Shown here one piece after another: positions 8,367 to 16,025 of a stretch of 64,000 nt of DNA (within the stretch, counting starts at the first letter, position 1; the number at the start of each line of letters is the position of its first letter). Source of the DNA: Marinomonas profundimaris. Its GTDB lineage: Bacteria; Pseudomonadota; Gammaproteobacteria; Pseudomonadales; Marinomonadaceae. The stretch spans positions 1 to 64,000 of the forward strand of contig NZ_AYOZ01000061.1 in NCBI RefSeq assembly GCF_000508165.1. The letters run 5' to 3'. The notes beneath the pieces are model-generated. The model saw only the letters and a list, made by a program, of their open reading frames with translations, did no database searches and was not told where the DNA came from. The translations under genes were made by a program, and so were the position numbers.

Positions 8367-8720
8367 ATGGCTCGTTCTAAAAAATCGCGTAGTATGCGTG
8401 GAAAACTTGGAAAAACTGGTTCAAAAGAGCAGATGAAAGAGCAAAATAAAGCTCGAAAAGCGTCATCTACTCGCCGTTTTGCAACAAAGAAATCCAAGGA
8501 GCGCAAAGAACAAGCGCACAAAAAGCTTGAAAGATTAGGATTACTTCCTGAAAAAGATGCAACACCTGTTTCTGGTCGTCCACGCCGCTTTGTTTTTGTT
8601 AAGCCTGTCGATGAAAAAGCAGAGCAAGCGGAAGCATTGGAAATGGCCAACAATATTGATACAGAAAGCGAAGACCTATCGCTTGATGAATTATTGTCTG
8701 CCTTTACTGAAGAAAAGTAA
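8367..8720 (+). CDS. small basic/acidic protein of unknown function
   Basis: A 117-residue soluble protein. Residues 1-55 are rich in Lys and Arg (a start such as MARSKKSRSMRGK), and residues 85-117 are acidic and helical (SLDELLSAFTEE at the end). The middle contains GRPRRFVFV. The gene has a good GAGAGGA ribosome site, its own probable promoter and a strong terminator. The charge layout recalls nucleic-acid or ribosome-associated proteins such as the GTPase regulator YihI, but the sequence match is too weak to name it. Confidence 0.7.
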   Translation: MARSKKSRSMRGKLGKTGSKEQMKEQNKARKASSTRRFATKKSKERKEQAHKKLERLGLLPEKDATPVSGRPRRFVFVKPVDEKAEQAEALEMANNIDTESEDLSLDELLSAFTEEK

Positions 8721-8751
8721 TTGAAGAAACTTAAGCGAATAAATGTAAAAT

Positions 8752-8780
8752 AAAAAAGGCTGCATCTGCAGCCTTTTTTT
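8752..8780 (+). terminator. intrinsic terminator
   Basis: A GGCTGC/GCAGCC stem with an ATCT loop, A-run before and seven Ts after. It ends the small-protein gene at 8720. The T-run reaches base 8780, which argues against a start at 8781 for the downstream regulator. Confidence 0.92.
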
Positions 8781-8831
8781 ATGTTCGAAAAACACCGTAA
8801 AATAAAAGTATTAATTCCGTTATATAAGGTG

Positions 8832-9899
8832 ATGCATGTGAAAGCTTCTGTTCCGATGTCTAGTGTTCGCTATCTTTTAAAAGCCGTCGAAGGTCAAGGT
8901 CTTGATCGTCAGGCTGTATTAGACAGTTTAGAAATCACACAAGATGAAATAGAAAAGAGCGAATCATTTCCTGCGTATCGATATGGAATGTTGTATCAAA
9001 AAATCATGTGGCTAATGCAAGATGAATCTTTTGGTATGCTCAGCGGTGGTAAGGTGCCAAATGGCACGTTCAGGATGATGTGCCTTTGTATCATTCATGC
9101 AAGAAGCCTTTCCCATGCCTTGTACCGTTGCAGTGATTTTTACGAAATTTGCCGTGGGCCAACGGTTAAGCCGGTGCTTATTAAAAAAGGGCGATTTGCC
9201 ATGGTGACCTTTGCGCCTTTGGATTCGTCCGAGGAAGGCATAGATGCGTTAGTAGAGCCGGAATCGAAGGAACAATTAAGAACCACACTTTCTATGTGGC
9301 ACCACTTTATTTGTTGGTTAATTGGTCGCCGACTGAATTTGAAAGCCGCGTACTTTACAAGTGAACGACCAGACGACGTTGAATACTATAAAACGTTATT
9401 TCAATCAGAGGTAAAATTTAATCAGCACGCGAACGCATTGGTATTTCCGGCCAGTTATTTGGACATGCCTATTGTTCAAACGGAAGACGGTTTGCGAGGG
9501 TTCTTGAAAACCGCACCTTATCAATTGCTCGTTATGGTTGAAAATGACAACAGTCTTAAATCTCAAGTGATGGCAATGTTAGGAAAGGATTTTTCCCGAG
9601 AAATGCCAAGTGCAGAGGAGGTCGCCAGCGCACTTAACATGAGCGTGTCGACGTTACGACGACGCTTAAACGATGAAAAAACCTCCTATCAGCACATTAA
9701 AGACGATTGTCGAAAAGAGGCAGCCATTACTTATATGAATGCGCCTCAGCTGAGCATCAATGACATCGCGGCGTTAATGGGGTTTGACGAGCCAAGTGCA
9801 TTTTTTCGTTCTTTTAAAAAATGGACAGGAATGACGCCGGGTGAATATCGAAAAAGTGAGGAATATCTGAAATTTGGCAAGACGATGAAACGCTCATGA
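8832..9899 (+). CDS. AraC-family transcriptional regulator
   Basis: A 355-residue regulator. The N-terminal 200 residues resemble the arabinose-binding-like domain of the OruR/ArgR-type AraC regulators. The C-terminal 90 residues hold the two helix-turn-helix motifs: SAEEVASALNMSVSTLRRRL, and a second ending in FDEPSAFFRSFKKWTGMTP. The frame is open back to 8781, but that codon abuts a terminator T-run. The ATG at 8832, after AAGG, is more likely. It precedes an acyl-CoA dehydrogenase on the same strand and could control it, though this is inference from position. Confidence 0.88.
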   Translation: MHVKASVPMSSVRYLLKAVEGQGLDRQAVLDSLEITQDEIEKSESFPAYRYGMLYQKIMWLMQDESFGMLSGGKVPNGTFRMMCLCIIHARSLSHALYRCSDFYEICRGPTVKPVLIKKGRFAMVTFAPLDSSEEGIDALVEPESKEQLRTTLSMWHHFICWLIGRRLNLKAAYFTSERPDDVEYYKTLFQSEVKFNQHANALVFPASYLDMPIVQTEDGLRGFLKTAPYQLLVMVENDNSLKSQVMAMLGKDFSREMPSAEEVASALNMSVSTLRRRLNDEKTSYQHIKDDCRKEAAITYMNAPQLSINDIAALMGFDEPSAFFRSFKKWTGMTPGEYRKSEEYLKFGKTMKRS

Positions 9900-10042
9900 T
9901 CTTTAGGTTTTGGACTATATTTTTTCGAGCTCTGATTGTATTTGTCATAAATATAGGTCTGAATTGTTATTGAGTGATTTGGCTCATTTTTACATGCTAT
10001 AGGTATACATCCGCTCGGATAACCAATTCGGAGAATAAAAAA

Positions 10043-11812
10043 ATGAGCGAATACCAATACCCAATCAAAGATATTTTATTTAGCTTACAGTCTGTTGCTC
10101 GTATCGAGCGCGTAACACCTTACCTTGAAGACCCGATTGACAATGATTTGTTAGACGCCATTCTGGGCGAAGCTGGAAAGCTATCTGAACAAGTTATTGC
10201 GCCCATCAACGCGTCCGGAGATAAAGAAGGCTCGCGTGTTGAAAATGGCGAAGTCATCGAAGCTAAAGGCTTTAAAGAAGCATTTAAAGCCTATTCAGAA
10301 GGCGGTTGGATTGGCCTTTCTGGTGACCCTCAATATGGTGGTCAAGGACTACCTTCCTATATCGCAACCGCGGTAAATGAAGGCGTCCAAGCTGCCAATC
10401 TAGCGTTTTCCCTGTGTCCATTGTTAAGTCTTGGTGCCATTGAGGCCATTAGCCTTCACGCAAGTGATGAACTAAAAAGCCTTTACCTTCCAAAAATGCT
10501 GGCAGGTGAATGGGCCGGCACAATGAACTTAACAGAACCTAATGCCGGTTCTGATCTTGCTGCGATTGCATGTAAGGCCACACCAGAGGGTGATGCGTTT
10601 CGAATTAAAGGTCAAAAAATATTTATCACTTGGGGCGACCACCAAATGAGCGACAATATCATTCATTTGGTGTTGGCTCGTTTACCTAATGCGCCGGAAG
10701 GCGTTAAAGGCATTTCTTTATTTATCGTACCCAAATTCATTTTGAATGATGACGGCGAGCCAGCTGAACGAAATGATGTTCAGGTAGTGTCGGTCGAACA
10801 TAAAATGGGCATTCATGCGTCGCCTACTTGTGTTATGAGCTTTGGTGATAATGACGGCGCCCTCGGTTACCTTGTTGGTCAGGAGAATGAAGGTATCAAA
10901 GCCATGTTTACCATGATGAACAACGCACGACAAGGCGTTGGTTTACAGGGTTTGGCCATTTCTGAACGTGCGTATCAGCAGGCGTTAGAATACGCAAAAG
11001 AACGTAAACAAGGCATGAACGCGGCTCGTACTGAGCGTGCGGCTATCATCGAGCACCCTGATGTATTACGAATGCTGATGACTATGAAGTCTCAAATTGA
11101 TGCCATGCGTTCCTTGATCTATGTGGCGGCTGTGGAAAATGATTTATCGCATTTATCAACCGGCGAACAAAAGAAACAGTCGATTGCACGAACGGCTTTG
11201 TACACACCTATTGTTAAAGGGTGGATTACTGAGCAAGCTCAAGAAATAACGTCACTCGCGGTTCAAGTTCATGGCGGCATGGGATTCATTGAGGAAACGG
11301 GCGTGGCTCAACATGCTCGTGACGCACGTATTCTTCCCATCTATGAAGGAACTAATGGTATTCAAGCGATCGATTTAATTGGTCGTAAATTGCATTCAGA
11401 TAACGGTTCTGAGATGACGAAATTACTTGCTGAGATTGAAGTCGAGTTAAAATCAATCGCGCAGACTGCTCAGAATGAAAATGCGACTAAGACACTGGTT
11501 ATAGTAGAACAGGCAAAGAAAGCGACAGAAGCGTGCCTCGCAAGTATGAAATCGGATTCGGTACTTGGTACGGGTCTGGCGTATGATTACATGATGTTAA
11601 TCGGCTATTTAGTTGGTGCTTGGCTGCAAATTCGTGCACAACATGAAAGTTTACAGAGTGATACGATGGGCGTCGATGAAAAAGCGTCTTGGTCTTGCTC
11701 GGTGGATTTCTATTGTGACCATATTTTGTCTCGTGCGTTTGGTCACTCTCATTCGATTATGTTTGGAAAGACAACTGTTGACAAACTAAACAAAAATGCA
11801 TTCAATCGATGA
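10043..11812 (+). CDS. acyl-CoA dehydrogenase (long, DmdC-like type)
   Basis: A 589-residue FAD enzyme that introduces an alpha-beta double bond into an acyl-CoA. The N-terminal, middle (MNLTEPNAGSDLAA) and C-terminal acyl-CoA dehydrogenase domains are followed by an extra helical domain. The catalytic base is probably E435 in PIYEGTNGIQ. Length and architecture resemble the family that contains DmdC, which oxidises 3-methylmercaptopropionyl-CoA in DMSP breakdown, as well as general fatty acyl-CoA enzymes; substrate cannot be decided here. The ATG at 10043 has CGGAG upstream; an open frame extends back to 9974. ETF-QO follows after 48 bases. Confidence 0.9.
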   Translation: MSEYQYPIKDILFSLQSVARIERVTPYLEDPIDNDLLDAILGEAGKLSEQVIAPINASGDKEGSRVENGEVIEAKGFKEAFKAYSEGGWIGLSGDPQYGGQGLPSYIATAVNEGVQAANLAFSLCPLLSLGAIEAISLHASDELKSLYLPKMLAGEWAGTMNLTEPNAGSDLAAIACKATPEGDAFRIKGQKIFITWGDHQMSDNIIHLVLARLPNAPEGVKGISLFIVPKFILNDDGEPAERNDVQVVSVEHKMGIHASPTCVMSFGDNDGALGYLVGQENEGIKAMFTMMNNARQGVGLQGLAISERAYQQALEYAKERKQGMNAARTERAAIIEHPDVLRMLMTMKSQIDAMRSLIYVAAVENDLSHLSTGEQKKQSIARTALYTPIVKGWITEQAQEITSLAVQVHGGMGFIEETGVAQHARDARILPIYEGTNGIQAIDLIGRKLHSDNGSEMTKLLAEIEVELKSIAQTAQNENATKTLVIVEQAKKATEACLASMKSDSVLGTGLAYDYMMLIGYLVGAWLQIRAQHESLQSDTMGVDEKASWSCSVDFYCDHILSRAFGHSHSIMFGKTTVDKLNKNAFNR

Positions 11813-11860
11813 ATAGAATATCGCTAAAATAATAAGACATGCCCGTATTTGGGAGGCAGT

Positions 11861-13510
11861 ATGACAGACAGAGAAGTAATGGAATTTGATGTTGTGGTGG
11901 TAGGTGGTGGTCCAGCAGGACTATCAGCGGCGTGTCGCATCATGCAGAGAGCGCAAGCAGAAGAAAAAGAAATCAGCGTTTGCTTGGTTGAAAAAGGATC
12001 CGAAGTAGGTGCGCATATTTTATCTGGTGCCGTGGTGGATCAAATAGCGCTCGCAGAATTGTTTCCAGATTGGAAAGAAAAGGGCGCACCTCTCACAACT
12101 CAAGTAAATAGCGATGAATTATTTTGGTTGGGCTCTGAGAAAAATGCCAGATCATTGAGCCATTGGATGGTACCGAAAACGTTGCATAACGACGGCAATT
12201 ATATCATCAGTCTTGGAAATCTCAGTCGATGGCTTGCCGAGCAAGCTGAAGAACTTGGTGTAGAAGTTTTTCCTGGTTTTTCGGCTGCGCATCTCTCTTA
12301 CGACAGTGATGGTAATGTTGAAGGTATCATCACGGGCGATATGGGTGTGGCTGAAAACGGAACCGAAAAAGACGGTTTTATGCCTGGCATGCTTTTGAAA
12401 GCAAAATACACCGTTTTCGCAGAAGGTTGTCGAGGGCATTTAGGCAAAGAGTTGATGTCTCATTTTGAACTGGATAAAGACAAAGCGCCTCAACACTACG
12501 GCTTAGGAATTAAAGAGTTATGGGATGTGCCTGAAGCGCAGAGTAAACCAGGCGCTGTGATTCATACTGCTGGCTGGCCTTTGGGTAATGAAGCGGGCGG
12601 TGGTGGCTTTTTGTACCACTTAGAAAATAACCAAGTGGTGGTTGGACTAATTGTTGATTTGAATTACAAAAACCCCTATTTAAGCCCTTATGACGAATTT
12701 CAAAAATACAAACATCATCCGTTAATCGCTCAACATTTGAAAGGTGCAAAACGTGTTTCATATGGTGCTCGAGCCATTGCGAAGGGCGGCTGGGCATCGT
12801 TACCTAAAATGAGTTTTCCTGGTGGTTTGGTCATTGGTTGTGATGCAGGTACGTTAAACCCTGCGAAAATCAAAGGCACTCATACGGCCATGAAAAGCGG
12901 TATTTTAGCGGCAGACACTATTTTTGATGCATTGCAGATGGAAACGCCACCAGCAGAATTGCATCAATTTAATGACGCACTGCGCAATTCTTGGCTTGGA
13001 AAGGAGTTACAGCAGGCACGTAACTTTGTACCCGTTATGCATAAGTTAGGGACTTTCTGGGGTGGCGCTTATAATTGGCTAGACCAAAATATTTTTTCGG
13101 GCGCTTTGCCATTTACTTTTAATGATATGACGCCAGATTATGCGTGTTTGGAGTTGGCAGAAAAACATGTTGCGCCTGAATACAAAAAGCCGGATGGGTT
13201 ATTAAGCTTTGATAAGCTGTCTTCTGTTTTTTTATCGAACACCAACCATGAAGAAGACCAGCCTTGCCATTTGCAGCTGAAAGATCCGAATATTCCAGTG
13301 CAAAGTAATTTGATGAAGTTTGATGAGCCTGCTCAGCGATATTGCCCTGCCGGCGTATATGAAATTGTCGAGTCCAATAATGAATCTATTTTTCAGATAA
13401 ATTCACAAAATTGTATTCACTGTAAAACGTGTGACATTAAAGACCCTGCGCAAAATATAACTTGGGTAACACCTGAGGGCGCTGGCGGACCGAATTACCC
13501 TAATATGTAA
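11861..13510 (+). CDS. electron transfer flavoprotein-ubiquinone oxidoreductase
   Basis: A 549-residue membrane-associated FAD and 4Fe-4S protein that passes electrons from ETF to ubiquinone. The N terminus has the FAD fold VVVGGGPAGLSAA. The C terminus has the ferredoxin-like cluster with cysteines in RYCPAGVYE and QNCIHCKTCDIKDP, then the typical end GGPNYPNM. The ATG at 11861 follows a perfect GGGAGG. ETF-QO is the expected electron acceptor for the upstream acyl-CoA dehydrogenase. The ETF subunits themselves are not in the window. Confidence 0.96.
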   Translation: MTDREVMEFDVVVVGGGPAGLSAACRIMQRAQAEEKEISVCLVEKGSEVGAHILSGAVVDQIALAELFPDWKEKGAPLTTQVNSDELFWLGSEKNARSLSHWMVPKTLHNDGNYIISLGNLSRWLAEQAEELGVEVFPGFSAAHLSYDSDGNVEGIITGDMGVAENGTEKDGFMPGMLLKAKYTVFAEGCRGHLGKELMSHFELDKDKAPQHYGLGIKELWDVPEAQSKPGAVIHTAGWPLGNEAGGGGFLYHLENNQVVVGLIVDLNYKNPYLSPYDEFQKYKHHPLIAQHLKGAKRVSYGARAIAKGGWASLPKMSFPGGLVIGCDAGTLNPAKIKGTHTAMKSGILAADTIFDALQMETPPAELHQFNDALRNSWLGKELQQARNFVPVMHKLGTFWGGAYNWLDQNIFSGALPFTFNDMTPDYACLELAEKHVAPEYKKPDGLLSFDKLSSVFLSNTNHEEDQPCHLQLKDPNIPVQSNLMKFDEPAQRYCPAGVYEIVESNNESIFQINSQNCIHCKTCDIKDPAQNITWVTPEGAGGPNYPNM

Positions 13511-13631
13511 TCATATCGCCATTCTCTGTTAGCAAGCGGATCACCAATGCGTGTTCCGTTTGTTGTAATTCGTTACTGGATTTAACCCTTCGCCTGTTTA
13601 ATAATGGAGCCCTACAAAAAAGGGGAAAACT

Positions 13632-14081
13632 ATGCGTTTATGGGTTGATGCTGACGCCTGTCCTAATGTGATTAAAACCATTCTCTTTCGTGCTGCCGAA
13701 CGTGTTGAAATTCCATGTATCCTTGTGGCTAATCAAGCCATTGCTATTCCGCCTTCTAAATGGATTGAGCGTCGCGTGGTGAGCTCTGGATTTGATGTTG
13801 CAGACAATTACATTGTCGATAATATCGATACTCAAGACTTAGTGATTACTGCAGACATCCCTCTCGCTTCCGATGTGATCGACAAAGGCGCTTTAGCCAT
13901 TAATCCTCGTGGCGAGCTCTATACCAAAGAAAATATCAAACAGAGACTCAGTATGCGTGACTTTATGGATCAGATGCGTTCTTCTGGAGTGCAAACGGGT
14001 GGACCTGCGACGTTTAATCAACAAGATCGTATGGCGTTCGCGAATACATTGGATAAATTATTAGCACAAAGAGTGCGTTAG
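13632..14081 (+). CDS. YaiI/YqxD family protein (DUF188, UPF0178)
   Basis: A 149-residue protein with the family start [14 protein letters not shown] and the internal segment [18 protein letters not shown]. It has a PIN-like nuclease fold by family knowledge, with conserved aspartates, but no established function. AGGGG precedes the ATG. It stands between ETF-QO and ndh on the same strand. Confidence 0.9.
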   Translation: MRLWVDADACPNVIKTILFRAAERVEIPCILVANQAIAIPPSKWIERRVVSSGFDVADNYIVDNIDTQDLVITADIPLASDVIDKGALAINPRGELYTKENIKQRLSMRDFMDQMRSSGVQTGGPATFNQQDRMAFANTLDKLLAQRVR

Positions 14082-14159
14082 TCTTTTCCACTATTGTTGA
14101 ATCTGGAAAGTATTCACGGAATATTTCCCAGATTATTCAATATTTATAGGTGAGTTCAT

Positions 14160-15449
14160 ATGAAAAAAATCGTTGTTGTTGGCGGTGGCGCAGGTGGCTT
14201 GGAGTTAGTGACTAAGCTCGGCCATGCGTTTGGTAAGAAACGCAAAGCAGACGTTGTGTTGATCGATAGAAGTCAAACACACATCTGGAAGCCTTTGCTT
14301 CATGAAGTGGCAACAGGCTCATTGGATATCAATAATGATGGTTTGAATTACAGGGCGCATGCCGCCAAGCATCATTACCAGTTTCAATTGGGAACGCTAA
14401 TGGGTGTTAACCCTGAGCAACGCACACTCACGTTGGACTCTTTGTCTGATGACATGGGACACGTTGTTTTACCTGAACGAACTATTTCTTATGATATTTT
14501 GATTATGGCCGTTGGCAGTGTCAGTAATGATTTTGGTACGCCTGGTGTGTCTGATCATTGTTACTTCCTAGATTCACATAAACAAGCGGAACGTTTCCAG
14601 CAGGCACTGTTAAATCAGTTTCTACGAGTTCATCAGGAAGGTACTGAGTCTAAACTGAAATTGGCCATCGTAGGTGGTGGCGCAACGGGGGTTGAATTGT
14701 CCGCTGAGTTATTCCATGTTGCGGATATGCTCAAAGCGTATGGCATGCCTGAAATGTCTGGAAAACGAGTCCATGTTCAACTCATTGAAGCAGGTCCGAG
14801 GATATTGCCCGCTTTACCTGATCGCATTGCGGCATTGGCGACAAAAGAATTGATTCGCTTAGGCGTTACCGTTAGCCAAAGTACTCGCGTTGTGCGCGCA
14901 TACGATGGTGGTTTTGAAACCGCGGATGAGAAAACCATTGAAGCAGATTTGATGATTTGGGCGGCGGGTGTTAAGGCACCGGATTTTGTCGCCAAAATAG
15001 AAGGTTTCGAAACAATGCGAAGTAATCAAATTTTGGTCAAAGGCACATTGCAAACGACCTCGTTCGAAAACATATATGTGATTGGCGATTGCTGTGCATG
15101 CAAGCAGGCTGATGGTTCGTTTGTTCCGCCTAGAGCACAATCGGCACACCAAATGGCGTCGTTGGTGTTTGATAACATTAAAGCGTCGTTTTTAAGTGAG
15201 CCTTTGAAAGAATACACTTACAAAGATTACGGTTCTTTAGTGAACCTGAGCCGTTACAGCACCGTTGGTAATTTGATGGGGAACCTGATGGGCGGCTCTA
15301 TGTTTATTGAAGGCCGTATTGCTCGCTTCGTATACGTGTCCTTATATCGACTTCACCTTATTGCAATCCATGGCTGGTTTAAGGCGACGGTCATTATGGC
15401 GGCGCAGAAAATTGGCAAGGTAGTGAAACCAAAACTAAAGCTACATTGA
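14160..15449 (+). CDS. ndh: NADH dehydrogenase II (type 2 NADH:quinone oxidoreductase)
   Basis: A 429-residue peripheral membrane flavoprotein that oxidises NADH and reduces quinone without pumping protons. It has two Rossmann motifs, VVVGGGAGGLELVTKLG at the N terminus (FAD) and AIVGGGATGVELSAEL near residue 173 (NADH). It also has the conserved PPRAQSAHQM segment and a basic, amphipathic C terminus for membrane contact. AGGTGA precedes the ATG. A strong terminator follows. An imperfect hairpin (14097-14140) lies upstream and its role is unclear. Confidence 0.95.
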   Translation: MKKIVVVGGGAGGLELVTKLGHAFGKKRKADVVLIDRSQTHIWKPLLHEVATGSLDINNDGLNYRAHAAKHHYQFQLGTLMGVNPEQRTLTLDSLSDDMGHVVLPERTISYDILIMAVGSVSNDFGTPGVSDHCYFLDSHKQAERFQQALLNQFLRVHQEGTESKLKLAIVGGGATGVELSAELFHVADMLKAYGMPEMSGKRVHVQLIEAGPRILPALPDRIAALATKELIRLGVTVSQSTRVVRAYDGGFETADEKTIEADLMIWAAGVKAPDFVAKIEGFETMRSNQILVKGTLQTTSFENIYVIGDCCACKQADGSFVPPRAQSAHQMASLVFDNIKASFLSEPLKEYTYKDYGSLVNLSRYSTVGNLMGNLMGGSMFIEGRIARFVYVSLYRLHLIAIHGWFKATVIMAAQKIGKVVKPKLKLH

Positions 15450-15472
15450 TTTGTGACAGTGGGTTCTGAGAT

Positions 15473-15504
15473 AAAACCGAGATTTAACCATCTCGGTTTT
15501 TTTT
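15473..15504 (+). terminator. intrinsic terminator after ndh
   Basis: An 11-base-pair stem, AAAACCGAGAT (15473-15483) with ATCTCGGTTTT (15490-15500), a six-base loop and a continued T-run. Confidence 0.93.
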
Positions 15505-15528
15505 GCTTTACATTAAGTGATGAAATAT

Positions 15529-15560
15529 TTGACCTGCATGTTACACATAGGTTTTATACT
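15529..15560 (+). promoter_or_regulatory. MerR-type promoter and operator of the copper operon
   Basis: TTGACC (15529-15534) and TATACT (15555-15560) are separated by 20 bases, the long spacer typical of MerR-activated promoters. A dyad centred on 15542 fills the spacer: ACCT-N3-TGT, T, ACA-N3-AGGT (15532-15552). This is the expected site for the regulator encoded 35 bases downstream, which would then control itself and copA. Confidence 0.8.
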
Positions 15561-15594
15561 TTAAATATAGAGTATATTTCTTAAAGGAGTTTTT

Positions 15595-16020
15595 ATGCGA
15601 GTAAGTGAGCTGGCTAAAAAAGCTAACGTGACGCCAGAGACGGTTCGACATTACACACGATTGGGCTTGATCCATGCAAAACGCGACTCAAATAATGGCT
15701 ATCATCTTTACGATAGTGTGAGTTTGCAGCGATTGCATTTTGTTCGTCAATCCAGTGATCTTGGATTTAGCCTTAAGCAAATAGAAGAAATCTTTCAGCA
15801 ATCAGACAGTGGCGATTCCCCATGCCCTATGGTGCGAGATTTGTTGCAAAAAAAAGTTCCTGAAACCAAATTGAAAATAGCCGCATTGCAGGCGCATCTA
15901 GTAAAAATGGAAGAAGCATTGGCAGCTTGGAATGAAATGCCAGATGGCACACCCGATGGCCATTCTATTTGTTGCTTAATAGAAGACTGGGAAACCCAAC
16001 ATTCAACAGAAAGTAGGTGA
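15595..16020 (+). CDS. MerR-family metal-responsive regulator
   Basis: A 141-residue dimeric activator. The N-terminal winged helix starts RVSELAKKANVTPETVRHYTRLGLI, written here in two parts: RVSELAKKANV and TPETVRHYTRLGLI. A dimerisation coiled coil follows. Candidate metal ligands are the cysteine in DSPCPMV and the paired cysteines in HSICCLIE near the C terminus. The ligand set resembles the CadR/PbrR/ZntR branch more than classic CueR, but the adjacent Cu-ATPase implies a copper response. AAAGGAG precedes the ATG. Its stop overlaps the copA ribosome site. Confidence 0.92.
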   Translation: MRVSELAKKANVTPETVRHYTRLGLIHAKRDSNNGYHLYDSVSLQRLHFVRQSSDLGFSLKQIEEIFQQSDSGDSPCPMVRDLLQKKVPETKLKIAALQAHLVKMEEALAAWNEMPDGTPDGHSICCLIEDWETQHSTESR

Positions 16021-16025
16021 GTAGT

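Noticed and set aside
8781..8831. Extended N terminus for the AraC regulator starting at 8781
   Set aside because: The codon directly follows the T-run of the upstream terminator, so it would be at or beyond the RNA end. A ribosome site lies before 8832.
14097..14140. Riboswitch or attenuator before ndh
   Set aside because: The imperfect hairpin TTGAATCTGG with CCAGATTATTCAA resembles no known riboswitch and has no terminator part.
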